Shown one piece after another: positions 1 to 9,000 of a stretch of 46,132 nt of DNA; the stretch's first letter is position 1; the number at the start of each line of letters is the position of its first letter. The notes beneath the pieces are model-generated. The model was not told the origin of the DNA. It saw nothing but the letters and a program-made list of their open reading frames with translations, and searched no databases. Source of the stretch: Flavobacterium sp. Its GTDB lineage: Bacteria; Bacteroidota; Bacteroidia; Flavobacteriales; Flavobacteriaceae. The stretch is from NCBI RefSeq assembly GCF_004211145.1, contig NZ_SEBS01000028.1, positions 1 to 46,132 of the forward strand. Direction: 5' to 3'. A program made the position numbers and the translations under genes.

Positions 1-1
1 T

Positions 2-3000
2 GAACCAGTAATCGGTCGACGGCATCGGGTGTCCGTTGTATGTTCCGTCCCATCCGTCCTGGCCTTCCTTGTTAGGGGCGATCTGCTTGATGAGTTTCCC
101 ATAGCGGTCAAAGATATAAATTTTTGTCTTTCCGTCGTTGTCAAGACCGATCGTATTCCAGGTATCGTGGATACCGTCGCCGTTCGGCGTGAAATAATGC
201 GGATAGTTGATCAAAAGCACGTCGATCGGGCCCACCGAGCCGCACTCGCTGCGCACCTGGATGGTATGCGGTCCCGGGGCCACGTTGGTGAACAGTCCGC
301 CGTTGGCAAGCCATGGCCCGCCGTCCAGCGAGTACTCGAAGTACTGCGGGTTCTGTCCCTGCACGCTCACCTGGATCGACTGGTGGTCCTGGAAGGCGCC
401 GCTGACCGTGTAGGTCACCTGCTCCGGTGCGCTGGTCTCCACCACCGTATGCGGTGCCGAAGGTCCCGATACGCAGCCCGCCGCGCTTGTCACAATTACC
501 GTATAGTCGCCGGCAAGGTCGGCCGTGATGGTCGGGGTCAGCACGCCCGTGGTCGTCCCGTCAAGGAACCATTCGTAGGTGTAGCCCGTCCCGCCCGGCT
601 GTGCCGTCAACGTCGGTGCGCTCACCAGGTCGCCCGTAGTGAAGTCGATACAGATCGTCTGCCCGCCGTCGACCGTCACCGCGAGCCTAGGCTCGACCGT
701 GACGCTTACCGCGACCGCATCCGAGCTGCACGTGGCAGGCGCCGCCGTATTGTTGGTCACCACCGCCCACAGCGTGGCCGTACCCGTGGCATAGGCCGCA
801 GGGTTGGCGATCGGCGTGCCGGCCGCCACGTCCGCAGGGCTCGCATAGTAGCTTACCGTGAACTGCGGGTCGGCCGCCTGAACCGTGCCCAGGATGTCGG
901 CGTTTGCCGAGGTCAGATCGAAGACGTAGATGCCGTCCGAAGGATCGGCGTCGTCGTCGCACACGACCGGGAACGCATAGGCCGTGGCCACCGCGCCCTG
1001 GTTCACCTGGAGGGTGAGTTCGGTCGTGGTCCAGCAGCCCGTGGCGTCGTTGACCACCCTGACGTAGACGATCTCAGGATTCGTCGTATTGGCATACGAG
1101 GCGAAGTTGGCGATCGCGCCCGTCGAGGCCTGGGCCGAGACAAGGTCGTGGTAATAGGTGAACGTATAGTCCGATGCGCTTCCCGATGTGAGAAGGAACT
1201 GGTCGGCAGTGGTCAGATCGAAGACCGCCGTGTTGGTGTTGTTGGTCTCGCACGCCTGGAGCGTATAGGTGGTCACCTGCGGTTGCGGGTTGGCCACCAG
1301 GTTCAGGGTCACGATCACGTGGCAGAAGTCCCCGCCGGTCTCGGCAAGGGTCGCCTCCTCCACACGGATGTAGACCGGGCCGCCGAGCGACTCGTAATTG
1401 GAAAGGCTCGCCGCGGGGATGGCCGCCGCGTCGTTGCCCGCCTCGGCGTCCGCAAGGCTCGTGAAGTACTGGAAGGTCATCAGCGTGTCGCCGTTGGCCA
1501 TCTGCGCCTCATACTGCGAGAGGTCGAAGAAGGCCGTGCCGTTGCCGTCCTGGTCGCAACCGGTCAGCGTCTGCTGGGCCGCCGTGAGCGGTGCCGGGGC
1601 AGGCAGCGGAAGCACCTGTATGGTCTTGTGCGTACGCGAGGAGCAGCCCGTGGCGATGCTCGTGATCACGATGCCGATGCTCTGCGGGTTGGACGTGTTC
1701 ACGTAGGCCTGCGCCTGGGCAAGGCTGAGGGCGTTGGTGCCGTTCGCCGCGTCGTTCACGCTCGGGTAATAGGTCACCGTGTAGAGCGAGGCGTCGTAGC
1801 CCGGCACGCTCGTGGCGTCCACGATCGTGGTCAGGTCCCACGTCTCGGTGGCGAGCCCCGATCCCGGAGCCTGCCCGTCGCATACGCTCCAGATGCCCGG
1901 TATGGCACCCGGTACCGCAAGCGGCACGTCCACCTGCAGCATGAAGCTGCTGATGCTGTAGCAGTCGGCCGCGTTCTCCGCGCGGACCCAGATCTGCTGG
2001 GTGTACGGCGTCGTGTTGGTGTAGCTGGTCACGCTGCCCAGTGAGCCCGTGCCAAGTTGTGCCTGGCCCAAATCGTCGTAGTAGCTGAAGGTCAGCGTAC
2101 CCGAGCCCGGCTGCTGCAGCAGCGTGATGGCCGCCTCGTACTGGGTCAGGTCGAACTGCGCGTAGCCGTCCTGGTTTGTGTCGCAGACGGTAAGGTCGGC
2201 AAGGTCGGTCGCCGGGATCGGCGTGGCCAGCACGTTGAGCGTGAAAGGCAATATGTTCGGGCAGCCGTTGCCGGTCACCGCGTCGTTGGTGGCCAGCACG
2301 TAGATCGTCTGGGTCACCGGATAGCCGTTGTTGGTATAGATGCCCGACTGCTCGTTGATGCCCGCAAGGGCGTCGGCCTGGGTCAGGTAGAAGGCAAGGG
2401 TCATCGTGCCCGCCGGGACGCTCTGCAGCATGTAGGCCGCGATGGCGTCAAGGTCGAACTGCGCGTAGCCGTCCTGGTTGCCGTCGCACACGTTGGTGAG
2501 CGGGCTGTTCGGAAGCGGCATGTCAGGCATCGGCAATGGCTCCACGCGGATGTCCATGCCCGTGACGTAGTAGCAACCGTTGGCGTTCTCCACGCGCACC
2601 CAGATGAACTCCACCGCAGGCGGCACGTTCACGTAAGGGATGCTGCCGTCGATCGGCGAGAGTCCGCCGATGGCGTCGGTCTCGCTGTGGTGGAAGCTCA
2701 CCGTGAGTCCCGTCTGGCCCTGCACGATCTGCGGCAGGTGGTCGTTCAGGATGAAGGCCTCGTGCTGGTCGATCGGTGCGGTGTCGCACTTCACGAAGGC
2801 CGGGATCGGTGCGATCGTCGGACGCGTGAAGACCGAAAGGCTCACCTGGACCGTATCGGTACAGCTGTTGGCCGCCGTGCTCACCACCGCCCATATCGTG
2901 GCCGTGGCGCTCTCGTAGCCCGCCGTCGAGACGATCGGGTTGCCCGCCGCGATGTCGGCGAACTGCGCATAGTATTGTACCGTATAGCCCGCACCCGTGG

Positions 3001-6000
3001 TGTTGGCAAGTATGTCGTCGTCAAGCGATGTCAGCACGAAGGTCGCCGTACCGTTGCCGTCGTTGTCGCAGAGCTCGTATTCCACGCCCTCCACGGCCTC
3101 GGGCCTGAGGATCACCGACAGGTCGAGCTGCACGTAGCTCGGGCAGATGTTGCCCGCGGCTGTCACGCGCACCGTGATGGTCTGGTTGCAGTCCTGCACG
3201 TTCGGGTAGGCCGTCGGGTCGGTTATGGCGTTGAGGCTTTGCTCGGCGTCATCGGTGGTCAGGTGGTAGCTGAAGGTCGTTCCCGCAGGTACCGTCCCGC
3301 CCATGATGGCCGCCTCGACCGAGGTAAGGTCGAAGAGCGCGTGGCAGTCGTTGTTGTCGTCACATTCCGAGATGGCCTGGGGCGATACCACCGCCGGGCC
3401 CGTGCCCATGATAAGGTCCAGGGTCGTATAGCTGGTGCAGTGCTCGTTGTCCAGGCGGACCGTTACGGTGCCGCCCGTGCTTACGTACAAGCCCGGGAGC
3501 GGGTTGGTCGGCACCGAGGCGTCGGCCATGTTCAGGTAGTAGCTCACCGTAACGCCCGGGATGCCCTGGGATACGGTATTGGCGTAGGCGGCAAGGTCGA
3601 AGCTCGCCTGCCCCGATCCTTCCATGCAGCTGGTCAGCGGCGCCAAAGGCACCACGCTCGGCAGCGGCCAGAGCACGAGCTCGAACGAGGCCACGTCCAC
3701 GCAGCCCGCGGCGTTCTCAAGGCGCACCCAGATGGTCTCCGCGCCCGCACTGTTGTACGGTCCGGCAGGGATGGCATTGGCCGGTGTCTGGGCGTCGCCC
3801 TGGCTGTGGTGGAAAGTGAAGGTGATGCCCGCCGGGTTGGCGATGATCTCACCTATGTGGTCGGTAAGGATGAAGTCCTCGGTGCCCGCGGGGGCATCAA
3901 GGTCGCACTGGGCGAAGTCCGCGATGTCCTCGTTGGCCGTCGGACGCGCGTCCACGTGGATCATGAAGGTCGAGTACGAGGCGCACTCGGGCGCGTCAAG
4001 GTCCCACACCCTGATGATGATCGGCTGGTCCCAGAGCTGCACGTTGCAGTAGAGCGCAGGGTCCGGGATAGCGTTGATGTTCTGCTGGGCATCGGGAAGC
4101 GTCAGGTGGAAACTGTAGCCCAGATCCGGGTTGCCGCCCGTGGCCTCGAGACCCGCAGGGTTCAGGTCGAAGCAGCGTACCCCGTCGTTGTTGTCGTCGC
4201 ACAGGCGGATGTCGGTCACCGTGGCAGGGACCGCCGGTGGCGCGATGACCTCCAGGCTAACCGAGAGCCCGACCGCCTGCTGGCAGCCGTTGGCGTCGGA
4301 AACATCCGTCAGGGTCACCGTGAAGGTGCCCGTATTGTTCGTAGGAAGCGTGACCGTGGCCGTATCCTGGCCCGCAGCGCTTACCGTCGTCTGGCTGCCC
4401 GGCGTACCCGATACCGTATAGGTGAACGTGTACGGGGACGTGCCCGAGGCGCCCGTGAAGGTCACCACCGGAAGCGGCGTACCGTCCTGGCAGATCGCCG
4501 TGTCATTTATGGAAACCGTGGCCGCAGGAAGCGGGTCGACCGTCACGCTCACCGAGCCCGACTGGGCCTGGAAGCACGTAGTGGCGCCCGATTCGGCAAC
4601 GCCCGTAAGGACGATCGCGATCGTGCCCGGGGCCGTGGTCGGTATTTGTACGGTGGCCACGCCCGCGGCGTTGCTTATGACCTGCAGCGGCGTACCGCCC
4701 AGGGTGTAGTCGAAGGTATACGGTGCGATGCCGCCCGCTCCGGTGAAGGTCACCGTGGGCTGCGTGCCGCCCTGGCAAACCGTGGCGTTGTCGAGCGTGA
4801 TCGTGGCCGTAGGCAGCGGGTTGACCGTGATGCTTACCGTGGCCGTCTGCGCCTGGCTGCAGTTGGCATCCGAGACGCCCGTGAGCTCATAGGTGAAGAT
4901 GCCGTCGGTGGTCGTCGGAGCTGTTACAGTTACGGTATCCGAGCCCGCCGTGGTCTGTGCCGTGAAAGGCGCGCCGTCAAGCGTATAGCTGAACGTGTAC
5001 GGTGCCGTGCCTCCCGCTCCCGTGAAGGTGATCACGGGGGAAGTGCCGCCCACGCATACCGCCGTGACGTCGGCAGCCATCGTGGCCGTGGGAAGCGCGT
5101 TGACCGTGATGGTCACCGTGTCGCTCTGGGCACTGTTGCAGTTCGCGTCGGAAACGTCGGTCAGGTTGAAAATATAGGAGCCCGCGGTCGCCGTCGACGG
5201 GACCGTGAAGGTCGCCACGCCCGAGGCGTCGCTGACCAGCGTGACCGTCGCGCCACCATTATAGTCATAAGAGAATGTGTACGGGGCCGTGCCGCCCGTG
5301 CCCGTGATCGTGATCACAGGGGCCGCGTCGCCTATGCAGACCGTGGTCGGCGTTGCGGAGATCGTGGCCTCGGGGATTGGATTGATGGTAACAGTAAAGC
5401 TTGCTTCAGAGAAACAACCCGCCAAAGTTCCAGCATCGAATACCCAAACATCCTGAGTCGCGTTGATGACATAACCTACAGGCAATGTCGTTCCGGTTCC
5501 TCCGGCTTGTGTGTTGTAAGAACCTGCTGTCAATGCAGGCAACGTATAACTTCCGCAAACCGCAACATCGGATACGACTGGAGTTGGAGGCAAATCGTGG
5601 ATCGTAACAATGAAACTAGCCGATGAACGACACGGAATCGTACCGTTTTCAGCCACTACCCAAATCGTTTGCGTAGTCGCGATATCATCGCCCGCCAAAA
5701 GTGTCGTGCCTGAACCGTCGGCTAAAGTATTGTAATAACTTCCTGTTGGAAGTGGTAGTAATTCATAGGTTTCACAAGCATCGATATCGGCCACGGTCGG
5801 AACCGCAGGCGTATCGAAAATGTTGATTACGAAACTTGCTTCAGAAGAACAATTCAATGAAGCCGGTGCCGTGCCGTTTACGATCACAAACATTGTCATC
5901 GTTGTCGAAATAAAATCGCCCGCCGCATACGCCGTTCCCGTTCCGCCGGTTGCCGAATTGTAAACACTTCCCGCAGGTAGCGCCGGCAATTCGTATTCGT

Positions 6001-9000
6001 CGCACATGAAAACATCGGCTACGACCGGAGTCGCAGGCAAATCGTGGACCGTCACTACGAAACTCGCTGATGAACGACACGGAACAGTGCCTACTTCAGA
6101 CACTACCCAAATCGTTTGCGTAGTCGTGATGTCGTCGCCCGCCAAAAGTGTCGTTCCCGAACCATCGCCCAATGTATTGTAATAACTTCCTGCCGGAAGC
6201 GCCGGTAGATCATAGGTTTCGCACGCGTCCACATCGGCTACGGTCGGAACTGCAGGCGTGGTGAAAATATTGATCACGAAACTCGCTTCAGAGGCGCAAT
6301 TCGGAACCAAAGGCGGCGTTGCTCCCGTTTCGGCGATTACGTACATAACCATAGTCGTCGAAATGATGTCGCCAGCCGAATAAGCCGTTCCCGTTCCGCC
6401 TGTCGCCGAGTTGTATGAACTTCCCGTAGGAAGCGTCGGCAATTCATATTCGTCGCACACGAAAACATCGGCCACGACCGGAATCGCAGGCATTGGAATT
6501 ACGTGAAGCGTGAAGAATGTCGTGTCGAAATCAGTCGTGTCGTTATTGTTCTCCATGCGGATGAACACTTGCTGACCGTCAGTTCCAGGGAAAGGAATCG
6601 CCGTATTGATCGGGCTTGTGTCGTTATCAGCATCGAGCTGCGTCGGGTGAACTGAAACCGTGTAAAGCGTGGCATCATTCGATCCGAGCGCAATCGTCGG
6701 GATGTTCGAGATGTCAAATGTCGCCGCTCCGTCGTTAGGCAAAGCGTCGCACAAATAAATATCGTCAGGAGTTATCGGATCGCCGCATGGACCTTCAGAA
6801 ACGTCAAAACTGGCTTCAGAAATACAATCGGTCAATTGGTTGGTATTGATTACCCAAACCGTTCCTACCCCAACCGATGTTCCGGCGGTAATTGGAGTTC
6901 CGCCCGAAGCGTAGTCGGTCGTGTTGTAATATTGTCCCACAGGTAAAGCCGGAAGTACGTATCCGCCTCCGCAGATAAACGTCTGATTGGCAACAACCGG
7001 AACAGCCGGACGCGGAATTTCATTAAGCGTAAACGAACGCACACCGATACACGCCGACCCCAATAGGTTTTCAACGCTCGCATAAATTACGTCGCCCTGA
7101 AAGTTGAAGTCGTTGTTTTCACCCGTATAAGCCGTGTAATTCGTGATCGGATCGGCGACAAAAAGCGCGTCCTGCTCCGTTTGGTGGTATTGGATAAAGT
7201 AATTTGTCGGATCCAAACCGTTTAGGATTTCAGCTTCGATCTGCGTCAAATCAGCCGGAAGATTTTCACACACGTCAAGGAAATCAGGGAACCCAAGCGG
7301 CATGTCGTCAAGATATTCGACGATGATCGAATCGGTTTGCTGACAGGCCGAACCCGAAACTGAAACGACCACCGTGTAAACGCCCGGCTCATCGATCAAT
7401 AACGTGTACTGCGTTTCGCCATTCAACAAAAGGTCGTTGTGATACCATTGGTATGTAGCGCCCGCAATCGCTGAAGTTCCCGCCTGCAATGTTCTCGTAT
7501 CGTTCGGACAAACCGCAGCTGGCCCAACAAGATCAGGAAATTCTTCAGGATCGAAAAGTTGTGCGCTAAGGTTCGTACCGCCAACGTTGAAACTTCCTGC
7601 TTCGAGGAAAACAGCTGTGCTTAGAGCGTTGTCAGTCAAGTCGGCAACCGCCAGTTTAATGGTATAGACGTGACCGGGAATCACATCGGCCGAGGCGGTC
7701 ATCTTAACAAGCGATCCTTTAACATTTGCAGGAGTTTGTATTGCCGGCACTGACGGCGCGTACAAATCGAACAGTTCCGGATATAATGATGGACAGGCGC
7801 CGTTCCATGTTGCATCGTGGATAGAGGTAACACCGATCGGAATATTTGTATTTGGGATTACCGCAAGATTCTCCAATGGCGTACCGGCCGTATTATCGGT
7901 AAGCATGAATGCAAACACATCCCCAAATTGACATTGCCACGTACCATATTCGTCCGAAGCGAAAAGGAAATTGAAACTAAATGTATTCGTTAATGGTGTA
8001 AAATTGAATCGGATTTCAGAGTAATCCTTTAAATTGTTGTTGTTATTAAGAGGAATTGTGTTACTGATTGCCTGCAAATCGCCAATAATCGCATTGTTTC
8101 CCGGATTATTTACACCAGTTCCCGCATTGTTGTTACCGCCGCTGTAATGACCTTCATAACCTTTCGCTCCCGCCGACGAAATAATAACGCCTTCTTTAAT
8201 TGGGAACGACGAGTTGTTGTAATGGAAATACGAAATCGTACTCGCATCGCTTTGTTGCCAACCGACAGCCGAGATGTTCTCGACGATCGCGCAATCGGTG
8301 TGGATCAAAACGTCTTCGACGAGTTCGGTGAGCGTATACGTTTGGTTGTCGACCGTGATGTAGGTGAAATCAGCCGGATTCGTGTCGGTACAAGTCGGGC
8401 AGGCAGGAACCGGATCGGGCGTGTCAGCATCGAGAACGACGGTGTTCACCAAGTTCGCGTGTGTCAAATGATAATCGTCCGGAATGTGGATCGTTACGGC
8501 ATAGGTCGCGATTCCGCCAACAGGCAAAGAGGCGATGATGTCCGAAAGCGGGCCAGTTCCCGAAGTTCCATTGCTCCCGACCCAAGTCATTTGCAGGATT
8601 CCCGCAGGCAACGCATCTGAAACTAAAATATTTACGGCATCGCTCGGCCCTTGGTTCAGGATCGTGATGTTGTAGGTAACGTCGGTATCGTCGACGAAGT
8701 TTGGAAGGCTATCCGATTTCATGGCCGAAATGTTGGCCGATGGTGCAGGCGTGTCCGTATCGGTACAGAACAGACAATCCGGATTCGGATCGTATGTCGT
8801 ACTTGTCACCGCAACCGTATTGACAAGATTAGTGTTTTGGTCAAAGTCTGATGGGACGATCACCGTTACGGCATACGTCAACATCTGGTTTACGTTCACA
8901 GTCGCGAAAGTTTCGTTGATGTTGCCGCTTCCAGAAGTTGCAGGACCGACCCAACTCACGTTGGCTGCAGGAATTCCAGCAGGAACCAAATCGCTGACGC

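Noticed and set aside
29..5626. Very long plus-strand frames (671 and 1,189 codons) opposite the adhesin
   Set aside because: They are exact in-register mirrors of the adhesin codons, Arg/Val/His-rich without domain logic; the adhesin strand has signal peptide, repeats and a sorting domain.
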